Shown: positions 1-6,051, numbered from the stretch's first letter. The stretch: DNA of 28,109 nucleotides from a virus (IMGVR_UViG_3300011113_000298:1-28109); one strand, 5' to 3'. The notes: generated by a model not told the origin, from the letters alone. Program-made: numbers and translations.

Positions 1-1100
1 TCCTGGCCTATGGCTCTGGACTCCCTGAGCTGGTTGTTGTCGTTCAGCTGGCTAGCGGTAAGCACGACTTTCTGCGACTTCACTGCCGTTCGTTTAAGCC
101 TCCTGGAGATACTAGCCACTAGCTCCTCTCTGGTTGCTCCCTTCCGCCCTTCGTCTTCCATCAACTGGAGATAGTCCACCATCACCACATCGGCTTCACA
201 TTGCTCGATATCGGCCAGGATTTCTGTGGCTGAAGCTCCATTAACGTCCACAATGTCAGCCTTAGCTTTGGCTAGCCTGCGGATAGCCTCATGGAGAGCC
301 ACGGTATCACTACGACTCATTAGCCCTTTCCAAACCGCTTGGTTGTCGAGTCCACCTTGGCTGCATAAAATGCGGTAAGCCTGCTCCTCTTGGCTCATCT
401 CCAGGGGATAGATTCTGACTCGTTTGCCAGCGTCGAGAGCACTTTCCAGGAAGTTCTGCATCAGCACTGACTTCCCGTCTCCAGGCTTGCCAGCAATGAC
501 CCAGACTCTGCCTGGCTGCATCCCCTGAGTCTTAGCGTCAATCGTATCAAAGCCGGTCGAGATACCAGGGAGTGCATTCCCTCGCATCGTCCTAGCTTCA
601 ATGCCTTCGATGATGTCCACCGATAGTTCGCCCATCGTTTTGCTAGCGAGTGGCTTGCCGGGGATCTTGCCTGCTTCGGCTAGCATGGCCTCAGCCTCAG
701 CAATCGCGGTGCTAGTGTCCGTTCCGGCGACGACTGCCAGCTCTAGCATTTCTGTGGCCTTTTTCAGCGTCTCGATACGTTTCCGCACCTCATACCCTCT
801 GCGCAAGTCAGAAACGTATTTTGGGGCGTTTCTGTGCAAAACAGGGCTTGTCCAGAGTTCAGTCAGCCTCGCAGCTCCGCCAAACGTCTCCAAAGCGTCC
901 TTTTCGCGCAGTTTAGCAGTCACCAGCAGCAAATCAGGCGACTCGTCACGGCCTACGCTGTCCACTAGCTCACGGAACAAACCGCGATTCTCAGGCGAAA
1001 ACATGTCAGCCGTAATGGCATGGAGAGACTTTCGCAGACTCTCGGGATCTTGGGCAAAGATCGCCAGCAGGCTTTCCTCGGTAGCGGCTTGAAGGCTCAC
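1..1100 (-). CDS. DnaB-type replicative DNA helicase, 3' part missing
   Basis: This gene should unwind the phage replication fork as a hexameric 5'-3' helicase. I translated about 366 codons before the left window edge cuts it. The N-terminal 100 residues are helical like the DnaB primase-interaction domain. The RecA-like domain then shows Walker A AGKPGDGKS, the DnaB signature LEMSQEE, Walker B VVMVDYLQLM, the ASQLND motif, and ESRAIGQD near the edge (DnaB RESGAIEQDAD). The GTG start at 1100 overlaps the TGA of the DUF1376 gene (GTGA), so the two are probably translationally coupled as initiator/loader and helicase. The family is clear from the motif order; only the extreme C-terminus is unseen. 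Confidence 0.93.
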   Translation of the reverse strand, partial: MSLQAATEESLLAIFAQDPESLRKSLHAITADMFSPENRGLFRELVDSVGRDESPDLLLVTAKLREKDALETFGGAARLTELWTSPVLHRNAPKYVSDLRRGYEVRKRIETLKKATEMLELAVVAGTDTSTAIAEAEAMLAEAGKIPGKPLASKTMGELSVDIIEGIEARTMRGNALPGISTGFDTIDAKTQGMQPGRVWVIAGKPGDGKSVLMQNFLESALDAGKRVRIYPLEMSQEEQAYRILCSQGGLDNQAVWKGLMSRSDTVALHEAIRRLAKAKADIVDVNGASATEILADIEQCEADVVMVDYLQLMEDEGRKGATREELVASISRRLKRTAVKSQKVVLTASQLNDNNQLRESRAIGQ

Positions 1101-1783
1101 AGGTTCAATCCTCCCACCGCTTTAGGTTTCGTTGCTGGCTGCTCATCTTCCCAGCGGCGCTGGTTCAAGTAGGTCGAAGGATGCGGGATGAAATTCCCCT
1201 GGTCCTTCGTCCAGGCGTCCTGCTTGGTTTGCCAGGCCAATGCAGTTAGGACGGTGGCAAGGTCTGGCTTCTGCTTCTCCCACGACTTCTCCGCAGCTCC
1301 CTTTCCGGTTTTGTTCGGATAGGCTTTCCAGAACTCTGTGAAACCTACGGAAGTACTATCTTTGGTTTTGGTTTTGGTTAGCTTTCTAGCGGGTTTCTGC
1401 TCGGTTTCCGCTGGGTTGCCACTAGGTTCCTGCTGGGAACCGGCTGGGTTTCCGCTAGGTTTTGTTCCTTCATTTTTGGGCCTTCCACCAGCCTTGCCGT
1501 TCTGCCTAGCTCTCTCCTGAAGTGCCTTGTAATCAGCTAAAACAGCATCGCAACGCTTGTGAGTGTATCCATTTTCGGTGCAAACGAAGAACTCATTTAG
1601 CACTGAAATGACAGACTCATAACCTAACCGTAACCTACGGCTAACCAGCTGGGTTTCCAGCGGGATAGGAGCTTCAGATAGGTAGTAAAGGTCTAGCAAA
1701 CGACGGTAGGCTAGGTCTTCGAGCGGATCTAGATGCGCCGTATCGCGCAGGTAGTCGCCAGGGTGAAAAGGGTAATAGTTCAT
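1097..1783 (-). CDS. DUF1376 (YdaU-like) phage replication protein
   Basis: This 228-residue protein has the DUF1376 fold signature at residues 1-85 (start MNYYPFHPGDYLRDTAHL, then LAYRRLLDLYYLSEAPIP), typical of phage replication-initiation proteins found next to DnaB. Residues 98-142 form a low-complexity basic linker containing two PSGNPA repeats and a KTKTK run. The C-terminal part (about 147-217) contains TEFWKAYPNKTGKGAAEKSW and FIPHPSTYLNQRRWEDE, a block seen in phage replisome organisers. It overlaps the helicase start by four bases, which supports a role in loading the helicase at the phage origin. DNA binding is inferred. The ATG follows directly after the TAA of a 13-codon mini-ORF. 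Confidence 0.85.
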   Translation of the reverse strand: MNYYPFHPGDYLRDTAHLDPLEDLAYRRLLDLYYLSEAPIPLETQLVSRRLRLGYESVISVLNEFFVCTENGYTHKRCDAVLADYKALQERARQNGKAGGRPKNEGTKPSGNPAGSQQEPSGNPAETEQKPARKLTKTKTKDSTSVGFTEFWKAYPNKTGKGAAEKSWEKQKPDLATVLTALAWQTKQDAWTKDQGNFIPHPSTYLNQRRWEDEQPATKPKAVGGLNL

Positions 1784-1825
1784 TTAGAATCGTCCTCGCT
1801 GTCGTGTGTGAGATAGTCCATTCAT
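1784..1825 (-). CDS. 13-codon bridging mini-ORF
   Basis: A 13-residue reading frame (MNGLSHTRQRGRF) starts with an ATG overlapping the TGA of the zinc-ribbon gene (ATGA). It ends with a TAA that touches the ATG of the DUF1376 gene (TAAATG). It therefore fills the gap between two genes exactly and could let ribosomes re-initiate without a Shine-Dalgarno site. The peptide is basic and too short for a domain. It may be only a translational-coupling device or chance. Confidence 0.3.
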   Translation of the reverse strand: MNGLSHTRQRGRF

Positions 1826-2118
1826 GCTTTATTTATTCTCGACCTCTTGAAGGTCAACTTGGTGTCCTTCCCGTAGTTTTTCTGAGCTTTGTTGGGAACA
1901 AGAAAAGAATTGTAACCGCATTTCTTGCACCAGTTCATGTCCGTATAGTATGGGGCTAGAGGGTCCATCTGATCATACCATTTCCCGCAGTTGCAAACGG
2001 CTATTTCCCAGCCTGTCCAATGCTCGTTCACCTCTAGCCATGTTTTTACGTCGGCAGGTATTCGACCAGGTGGGCGTCGCATATATATTTCGCTCGGCGG
2101 TATTGGTTTAGATTTCAT
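1822..2118 (-). CDS. Small putative zinc-binding protein
   Basis: This 98-residue protein matches no family I can name. It has two cysteine pairs, CNCGKW at about residues 42-47 and CKKCGY at 64-69, spaced as in a zinc ribbon. The N-terminus is proline-rich and the C-terminus is basic (KLTFKRSRINKA), so nucleic-acid contact is possible but inferred. It lies between the small accessory genes and the DUF1376/helicase pair. The ATG at 2118 has an A/C-rich leader (AACAAACAACACCA) and no Shine-Dalgarno sequence. Confidence 0.7.
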   Translation of the reverse strand: MKSKPIPPSEIYMRRPPGRIPADVKTWLEVNEHWTGWEIAVCNCGKWYDQMDPLAPYYTDMNWCKKCGYNSFLVPNKAQKNYGKDTKLTFKRSRINKA

Positions 2119-2137
2119 TGGTGTTGTTTGTTGTATG

Positions 2138-2662
2138 TTAGCTACCCAGTGGTGCGTCCATCACCCACACAATATCAGAGAGCCGCACATCAACGCCACG
2201 ATCAGCGGGGTAGGCGATTTGATTTTCTTTGGGTTGTTGATCCATCGGCTTCAGACGCAGATGCACCCACTCACGATTCAGCACTTGAGCGCCACTAAAT
2301 GCAATTACCTCGCCTGTTCGCAGTTTCATGGCGTAATCGAACGGATCATCCACACATGCTTTAGCTAAAGCCTTGCTTCCAGTAAGCAATTCTATCATCC
2401 GGCATTGTTCATCTAGATACTGGTCGTCAGCCTCTAAATCAATATCGGCAATATCTGCTAAATCTTCTGTTTTCATAGTTTCCATTGTTGTTATACCTTG
2501 TTCCTCATAATCGCGTGAAACATTGTGAAGGGTGCAGTCTCCACTGTAAACGTAAATGCCTGGAATGCCCATGTAGCCAGCGCCGTGGTGGTTGTCCATC
2601 ACGGGGCAGCGGCAGCCAAGCTTGACTGCTTCGGAGCTTCCTGGTGAAGGTGTCGTGTTCAT
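2138..2662 (-). CDS. Hypothetical phage protein, two fused small modules
   Basis: I chose the ATG at 2662 because it overlaps the TGA of the upstream gene (ATGA) and begins a recognisable block. The 174-residue product looks composite. Residues 9-46 (GSSEAVKLGCRCPVMDNHHG ... GDCTLH) match a recurrent small phage protein pattern with conserved Cys and His. Residues 112-174 end in RGVDVRLSDIVWVMDAPLGS, another recurrent pattern in short phage proteins that I remember as separate. An acidic linker (about 60-90) joins them. Function is unknown for both halves. Longer upstream starts would run back through the preceding gene and are unlikely. Confidence 0.65.
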   Translation of the reverse strand: MNTTPSPGSSEAVKLGCRCPVMDNHHGAGYMGIPGIYVYSGDCTLHNVSRDYEEQGITTMETMKTEDLADIADIDLEADDQYLDEQCRMIELLTGSKALAKACVDDPFDYAMKLRTGEVIAFSGAQVLNREWVHLRLKPMDQQPKENQIAYPADRGVDVRLSDIVWVMDAPLGS

Positions 2663-2985
2663 GGTTTGAGGAAGGGTTGGAGTTTGGCGAGGGCGGTTTC
2701 TGACATCTTGATCGGCTCCCATTGCCACTGAGCTTCTATAATGTGAGCGTTACGGATAAATTCGATGGAATTATCAAGCGCATCATGAGCCTCTTTGATC
2801 GCCGTCCGCATGGCTTCATTTTCGACTTGGAACCCGTCGAAGCCGCGCATGGTGGCAGCCGCCAAGCCGTTCTCGCCGTCCAGCTTGGAATCGGGATGAC
2901 CTTTGAGACGCTGCCGGATATCGGCCAGCTCGTCGCGCATCGCCTGGATCTCTGCAAAGGCGATTCTTATTTGGTCGTCAGTCAT
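2659..2985 (-). CDS. Hypothetical helical protein, long paralogue of the 3770-3949 gene
   Basis: This 108-residue, mostly helical, heptad-like protein has no family I recognise. It opens with MTDDQIRIAFAEIQAMR and closes with LAKLQPFLKP. Both ends recur in the 59-residue product at 3770-3949, which lacks most of the middle. The gene starts four bases after the TAA of the HTH gene at 2990-3166 and overlaps the next start by ATGA. The leader before ATG is AAAATCTAACACC, without a Shine-Dalgarno site. Because it is always paired here with the small HTH gene, a functional link is plausible but only inferred. Confidence 0.7.
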   Translation of the reverse strand: MTDDQIRIAFAEIQAMRDELADIRQRLKGHPDSKLDGENGLAAATMRGFDGFQVENEAMRTAIKEAHDALDNSIEFIRNAHIIEAQWQWEPIKMSETALAKLQPFLKP

Positions 2986-2989
2986 GGTG

Positions 2990-3166
2990 TTAGATTTTGA
3001 AGTTGAGTTCCTTGGCCCAATTTCGGGCCGTGATGCTTGTCGTGCCTGCCCTCTTGCAGGCGATCTCCATGCCGTATCCGTCGGCTAGCATGGCTCTGAG
3101 TTTCTTGAGCTTAGCCAGCTTTTCGCTAGCTGGCGCGTGGCGTGGTCCTCCGCGTTGTGTCGTCAT
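2990..3166 (-). CDS. Small helix-turn-helix-like protein, copy 1
   Basis: This 58-residue protein has a basic N-terminus (MTTQRGGPRHAPAS) and a helical core, LRAMLADGYGMEIACKRAG followed by TTSITARNWAKELNF, that reads like a helix-turn-helix of the kind used by small phage regulators. A near-identical copy lies at 3962-4138. The copies differ at 16 of 177 bases by my alignment, giving only four amino-acid changes (positions 13, 22, 57, 58), so both look maintained by selection. The ATG overlaps the TGA of the YodC-like gene, and a real Shine-Dalgarno sequence (AAGGAG) precedes it, which is rare in this genome. Confidence 0.7.
   Translation of the reverse strand: MTTQRGGPRHAPASEKLAKLKKLRAMLADGYGMEIACKRAGTTSITARNWAKELNFKI
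2990..3166 (-). repeat. Duplicated cassette, copy 1 (HTH unit)
   Basis: This is the best-conserved part of a duplication whose second copy is 3962-4138 (about 91% identical by hand). Similarity resumes in the partner gene over its first ~48 bases and its last ~40 bases, and ends at ATGAACACGACACC after that gene. Confidence 0.85.
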
Positions 3167-3759
3167 GGCTTCTCCTTTCTAACTAGCTCCAAGCTGGCGA
3201 CTGGCACTGGGAGTTGATGGTATTGGCCGTTGGGATCAAACCAGATGCAACTGGCAAGCCCGTCTGACGTAATGGCTTTTACAGTCACCTGCGGCCCCCC
3301 CGACTTCAGCCTGACGACATCGCCTGCGGCAGGTGCCCAGGGCTGGGCAGGCTCAGGCTCGTCGGCGTAGCGCCAGCCGATGATAACTCCCCACCAAGCG
3401 TTATCTTTCTCGGTGTATTGCCAGCCACAGCAGCCCGCAGCGGATGCTGGCGTTTGGCCTTTTTTAGACGTGAGCACATATACGATAGTAGTTCCAGGCA
3501 CAGGGCACGAATCTCCAGGCTTGTGCCGCGTCCACGTCTTGCCGTGAGCCTCGAAGGTTTCAGGCTCACTGGTTAGCGCAGACTGCTCCGCAGGCGGCAG
3601 CGCAGCCAAGAAAGCCTTTGCCACAGCGAGGCGGGCGGGGGCTTCTCTAGGCCATGCTATATGGCACTTACTGGTGACAAGAGTGCCACCGTGTTTGTCG
3701 CCGTTGGAATGAAACGCCGCGTCAATGGCGAATTGTAGGGTGCTGCCGTCGTGTGTCAT
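3163..3759 (-). CDS. YodC/DUF2158-like phage protein with an additional N-terminal module
   Basis: The 198-residue product starts at the ATG at 3759, which overlaps the TGA of a five-codon remnant ORF (ATGA). An earlier in-frame start at 3831 would run back into the upstream gene. The last 55 residues (GDVVRLKSGGPQVTVKAITS, then CIWFDPNG) match the YodC/DUF2158 pattern GDVVxLKSGGPxMTV...CxWF. Residues about 75-125 (KPGDSCPVPGTTIVYVLTSK ... WWGVIIGWRY) resemble a second recurrent phage module (CPV...W...DIIAYR). The N-terminal 60 residues include REAPARLAVAKAFLAALPP. Biochemical function is unknown. It sits between the two copies of a duplicated cassette. Confidence 0.75.
   Translation of the reverse strand: MTHDGSTLQFAIDAAFHSNGDKHGGTLVTSKCHIAWPREAPARLAVAKAFLAALPPAEQSALTSEPETFEAHGKTWTRHKPGDSCPVPGTTIVYVLTSKKGQTPASAAGCCGWQYTEKDNAWWGVIIGWRYADEPEPAQPWAPAAGDVVRLKSGGPQVTVKAITSDGLASCIWFDPNGQYHQLPVPVASLELVRKEKP
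3172..3177 (-). promoter_or_regulatory. Shine-Dalgarno sequence AAGGAG
   Basis: AAGGAG lies five bases upstream of the ATG at 3166, inside the last codons of the preceding gene. It is one of only two strong Shine-Dalgarno matches I noticed in the window and supports the start chosen for HTH copy 1. Confidence 0.6.
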
Positions 3760-3773
3760 GGTGTCGTGTTCAT
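3756..3773 (-). other. Five-codon remnant ORF (MNTTP, stop)
   Basis: Directly after the 3770-3949 gene comes ATGAACACGACACC, the same 14 bases that begin the gene at 2662. Here the next codons give a stop overlapping the ATG at 3759. It looks like the truncated start of the gene that follows the other cassette copy, left behind at a duplication junction and now linking two coding regions. Confidence 0.45.
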
Positions 3774-3949
3774 GGCTTGAGGAAGGGTTGGAGTTTAGCG
3801 AGGGCTTTGTTAATGTAGAGGTCGCCGCCAACGTAGCTATGGCGATCTTTGAAGTAGTCGTGATTTTGAATAGCCTCTACAAGAGCTTGAGCAGCTATGC
3901 GCATCGCCTGAATCTGCGCGGGGGCGATTCTTATTTGATCGTCAGTCAT
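3770..3949 (-). CDS. Hypothetical small protein, short paralogue of the 2659-2985 gene
   Basis: This 59-residue frame begins MTDDQIRIAPAQIQAMR and ends ALAKLQPFLKP, matching both ends of the 108-residue protein at 2659-2985. The middle is different and shorter (QNHDYFKDRHSYVGGDLYIN). It follows the second HTH copy, exactly as its paralogue follows the first. Its stop overlaps the remnant ORF start by ATGA. Function is unknown. Conservation of both ends and of gene order argues that it is expressed. Confidence 0.6.
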   Translation of the reverse strand: MTDDQIRIAPAQIQAMRIAAQALVEAIQNHDYFKDRHSYVGGDLYINKALAKLQPFLKP

Positions 3950-3971
3950 AGTCTTATAGTCTTATAGTCTA
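3948..3971. repeat. Three tandem octamers (ATAGTCTT)
   Basis: The plus strand reads ATAGTCTT, ATAGTCTT, ATAGTCTA. The array spans the stop of HTH copy 2 and the ATG of its partner gene, widening their spacing to 12 bases against 4 in the other copy. It looks like a slipped-strand expansion in a translation-initiation region. Confidence 0.8.
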
Positions 3972-4138
3972 AAGTTGAGTTCCTTCGCCCAATTTCGGGC
4001 CGTTATGCTTGTTGTGCCTGCTCGCTTGCAGGCGATCTCCATGCCGTAGCCGTCGGCTAGCATGGCTCTAAGTCTCTTGAGCTTAGCCAGCTTTTCGCTA
4101 TCTGGCGCGTGGCGTGGTCCGCCTCGTTGTGTTGTCAT
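3962..4138 (-). CDS. Small helix-turn-helix-like protein, copy 2
   Basis: This 58-residue protein is the near-identical paralogue of the product of 2990-3166, with the same basic N-terminus and HTH-like core (MLADGYGMEIACKRAG, then TTSITARNWAKEL). Eleven of the sixteen base differences are silent. The leader before its ATG is CTAACCAACACC, without a Shine-Dalgarno site, whereas copy 1 has AAGGAG. The two copies may therefore be translated at different rates. A DNA-binding regulator role is inferred from fold-like pattern only. Confidence 0.7.
   Translation of the reverse strand: MTTQRGGPRHAPDSEKLAKLKRLRAMLADGYGMEIACKRAGTTSITARNWAKELNFRL
3962..4138 (-). repeat. Duplicated cassette, copy 2 (HTH unit)
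   Basis: Direct repeat of 2990-3166 in the same orientation, about 970 bases away. The YodC-like gene at 3163-3759 lies between the two cassettes. Confidence 0.85.
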
Positions 4139-4146
4139 GGTGTTGG

Positions 4147-4215
4147 TTAGTGTTGCCGGTATTTTCGCACCCGCCGGAACGGTCGTTGGCCTGCATGAGG
4201 GTCGAGGCTTACCAT
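4147..4215 (-). CDS. 22-codon basic mini-ORF
   Basis: A 22-residue frame (MVSLDPHAGQRPFRRVRKYR and two more) fills the gap between the membrane protein stop at 4223 and the HTH copy 2 start at 4138. The peptide is strongly basic. It has no match I know. Its position fits the gene packing here, but the length is within chance. Confidence 0.25.
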   Translation of the reverse strand: MVSLDPHAGQRPFRRVRKYRQH

Positions 4216-4222
4216 TAGGAAA

Positions 4223-4423
4223 TCAGGCAAAAGCCAGGAAGACTAGCGCGATGCAAAGTCCTGCTAGCACAACTGCGCCGATCATGTCGTGGACGAGCTG
4301 CCGGTGGAAAGATAGCGTGGCATCCTGGTGTCCTGGCTTATGGGCACGAATGCCAGCCAGTCGGCGGTTTTGCCATTCGAGCGTGCGGTCACACTCGCGG
4401 GAAGGGTAGGTCTTGCGTCTCAT
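4223..4423 (-). CDS. Small membrane protein
   Basis: This 66-residue protein has a basic, soluble N-terminal half (MRRKTYPSRECDRTLEWQNR) and one C-terminal transmembrane segment (about residues 47-66, ending VVLAGLCIALVFLAFA). A charged N-terminus and tail-anchored layout fit an inner-membrane protein with the N-terminus in the cytoplasm. It starts with an ATGA overlap on the upstream gene. No family is recognised. It lies far from the lysis cassette, so a host-takeover or superinfection role is as likely as a lysis role. Confidence 0.6.
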   Translation of the reverse strand: MRRKTYPSRECDRTLEWQNRRLAGIRAHKPGHQDATLSFHRQLVHDMIGAVVLAGLCIALVFLAFA

Positions 4424-4614
4424 TTTGTCGTGTTTTTCAGGTAGTTTAGATGGGAAAAAGTGGAAACTCTAGCGGAAGGACACTCCACTAGCGTTTGAGC
4501 TAGCCTGCTCTGAATGTAGCCCAGCAGGTAGGCTGAATCGGCGGGCGTTGTCGCGGTCTTTGCTGCCAGCTCGGTCAGCTCCTCCACAACGGCCATGGCT
4601 TCGGTGTGGGTCAT
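4420..4614 (-). CDS. Small hypothetical protein
   Basis: This 64-residue, largely helical protein (MTHTEAMAVVEELTELAAK, then DSAYLLGYIQSRLAQTL) has no family I can name. Both ends are joined to neighbours by ATGA overlaps: its ATG with the stop of the ribbon-helix-helix gene, and its stop with the start of the membrane protein. This packing is the main evidence that it is real. The leader is CTCAAAACCAAACC with no Shine-Dalgarno site. Confidence 0.6.
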   Translation of the reverse strand: MTHTEAMAVVEELTELAAKTATTPADSAYLLGYIQSRLAQTLVECPSARVSTFSHLNYLKNTTK

Positions 4615-4742
4615 GGTTTGGTTTTGAGTGCGGCCAAGAGGATTTTCTCAGCCTGTTGTTGGAGACTCAGACCAGTCTCTGCGGCTTTAATCCGCAGAAG
4701 ACGGTGAAGGTCTGGCGTTACTTTGATGGTTTTTGGTGGCAT
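4611..4742 (-). CDS. Ribbon-helix-helix (Arc-like) small DNA-binding protein
   Basis: This 43-residue protein opens MPPKTIKVTPDLHRLLRIKA and continues AAETGLSLQQQAEKILLAAL. A short beta strand (TIKV) followed by two helices, the first ending in an alanine-rich RIKAAETG and the second beginning at SLQQ, is the layout of Arc/CopG ribbon-helix-helix repressors, which bind operators as dimers. Its stop overlaps the next start (ATGA). It would be a transcription regulator of the phage or a host gene, or an antitoxin-like protein. No toxin-like partner is evident. Confidence 0.65.
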   Translation of the reverse strand: MPPKTIKVTPDLHRLLRIKAAETGLSLQQQAEKILLAALKTKP

Positions 4743-4772
4743 GGGAGATGGGGTGTGGATGAGGGTTGGAGA

Positions 4773-5102
4773 TCAGGCGTTGAAGTCGAGGCCGTCGCAG
4801 CCGATGATCTGCCCGTTGGCATCACGCACCAACTGGCCTGGTGAGGCCACGTCGGGACGTTGGGCCACGGCTGGGTGACTCCGCACCATAGCGGAGACGA
4901 TGTAGATCGCCCCGTCTTGAGGCGCAGGAAGGTCGGTGACATCCCCGAAGGCTGGGACGAAGGCGGGGACGGTGGTGCCGTCTTCCAATGGGATGCTGCC
5001 AACCTGTCGGCGGGTGGCAGCGACTCTGGCAACCGTGCCCGAAGGAGGCACGGTCAAAGAGCCGATGGTGATGGGATGCGGGGTGAGGTTGATGAGGCTC
5101 AT
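4773..5102 (-). CDS. Conserved small phage protein (LTPHPI family)
   Basis: This 109-residue protein begins MSLINLTPHPITIGSLTVPP and ends with RDANGQIIGCDGLDFNA. The pattern LTPHPI, then PPSGxxARV, then LPxPxxGxxYIVSAxV, then PGQLVRDAxGQIIGCxGL is one I recognise from many phage genomes as an uncharacterised small protein. It is beta-rich with no transmembrane segment. Function is unknown. It sits in the accessory block and starts after an A/C-rich leader (CACTAAACCAACCC). Confidence 0.75.
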   Translation of the reverse strand: MSLINLTPHPITIGSLTVPPSGTVARVAATRRQVGSIPLEDGTTVPAFVPAFGDVTDLPAPQDGAIYIVSAMVRSHPAVAQRPDVASPGQLVRDANGQIIGCDGLDFNA

Positions 5103-5110
5103 GGGTTGGT

Positions 5111-5590
5111 TTAGTGAAGATACATTTCATCGTCGGCAAATCCGCCGCCAACGTTCGGCGCATATTGATCAGCTGCGCGTGCAGCAACGGCGGCCCTCTC
5201 CGCCGCCACATTGTCAGGCAGGGCGCGGGCAGCAGACCGCGCAGCGGTGGCGCGATCAAAGGCCGCGTCCAATGCCGCAAGACCCACGATGCGCTGTTCC
5301 TCCTTTAGCAACTCGCTGTATTTACGAGCAACGGGAGCCAGTATTTTTTCAACTGCGCCGCTCACGCAGTTTTCGGCCTGCGCCAAAAAACCGATGGCGG
5401 AAACGTCCGCCGTATTGATGCCGCGGGCGCTGGCATTGCGGGCCAGTGCGGCCAGGTGCTCCGGCTGGAGCAGCGGCAAAAGCCGCTGGCAGGCGGCCTT
5501 TTCAGCGGCATCGCGAGCCGCTTTCCTTGCGGCCAAAGCCGCGTCATAGGCGGCATCCGCCGCTTGTAGTTGTTGTTGGTGTGCGCTCAT
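5111..5590 (-). CDS. Alanine-rich helical hypothetical protein
   Basis: This 159-residue protein is extremely alanine-rich (for example AADAAYDAALAARKAARDAA near the start) and looks like long helices or a coiled coil, with a breaker segment around residues 40-75. The C-terminus turns glycine- and acid-rich (VGGGFADDEMYLH). I cannot assign a family. The ATG has the leader CCACCCCACACGCC and no Shine-Dalgarno site. Codon positions rich in GC may simply reflect alanine content. Confidence 0.65.
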   Translation of the reverse strand: MSAHQQQLQAADAAYDAALAARKAARDAAEKAACQRLLPLLQPEHLAALARNASARGINTADVSAIGFLAQAENCVSGAVEKILAPVARKYSELLKEEQRIVGLAALDAAFDRATAARSAARALPDNVAAERAAVAARAADQYAPNVGGGFADDEMYLH

Positions 5591-5620
5591 GGCGTGTGGG
5601 GTGGAGTGTGGATGTAGTGT

Positions 5621-5977
5621 TTATGGTAGATCGCGGAGGTCGATTTTAACGCCGTGGACGGTGATGCCGTTGGTGAGGTGTTGGCGCGGATCTTCCCACA
5701 TAACATGGGCGGCTCTCTCAATTTCCTCGACCACATCGGCACCGACCAAATCAACGGCCAGCTCTCTGATGGCGTCCAGTTGAGAGCAGGCGAGGTCAAT
5801 GTCAGCGTTGACCGCGACTAGGGCGCTGTAGTCTGCGCTATCATTGGAGAGTTGTTGCTGCGTGATACGATTTATGAGGCCTTCGCGGGCAGCGAAAGAA
5901 CGCATCCCATCGCGGACGATGGCGTTGATGTGGCGGCTGATGATTTCGTTGTCTGCGCTGGTGAGTGCTGTTTTCAT
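5621..5977 (-). CDS. Hypothetical helical protein
   Basis: This 118-residue protein is helical and acidic, with a C-terminal stretch VEEIERAAHVMWEDPRQHL followed by a small strand-rich end (GITVHGVKIDLRDLP). I recognise no family. It is the first gene downstream of the terminator-like hairpin at 6081-6110, so it may need its own promoter or readthrough. I see no convincing -35/-10 pair in the 75 bases before it. The leader is a run of ACC and ACACC units. Confidence 0.65.
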   Translation of the reverse strand: MKTALTSADNEIISRHINAIVRDGMRSFAAREGLINRITQQQLSNDSADYSALVAVNADIDLACSQLDAIRELAVDLVGADVVEEIERAAHVMWEDPRQHLTNGITVHGVKIDLRDLP

Positions 5978-6051
5978 CGTGTGTGGTGTGGTGTGGTTTC
6001 CTTGTGCGCCCCTACCTTTAGCCAGCTTCCAGGATGTGCAAGTAACTTTTT

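Noticed and set aside
601-1092. Plus-strand open frame opposite the helicase
   Set aside because: It is antisense to a gene with all DnaB motifs, and its Ser/Ala-rich product looks like a shadow.
1101-1115. GGTTCAATCC resembling a tRNA T arm
   Set aside because: No acceptor, D or anticodon stem surrounds it; it is the overlap of two coding regions.
4223-4423. Membrane protein as a holin
   Set aside because: It is 18 kb from the endolysin, and two better holin candidates lie beside the endolysin.
4822-5418. Several long alternative frames on both strands around 4.8-5.6 kb
   Set aside because: They are Arg/Pro/Ser-rich shadows of the LTPHPI protein and the Ala-rich protein; overlaps of several hundred bases are implausible here.
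5978-6051. A sigma70 promoter after the terminator (TTGCAC as -35)
   Set aside because: No acceptable -10 box lies at 16-18 bases; TAAAGG is too far from consensus.
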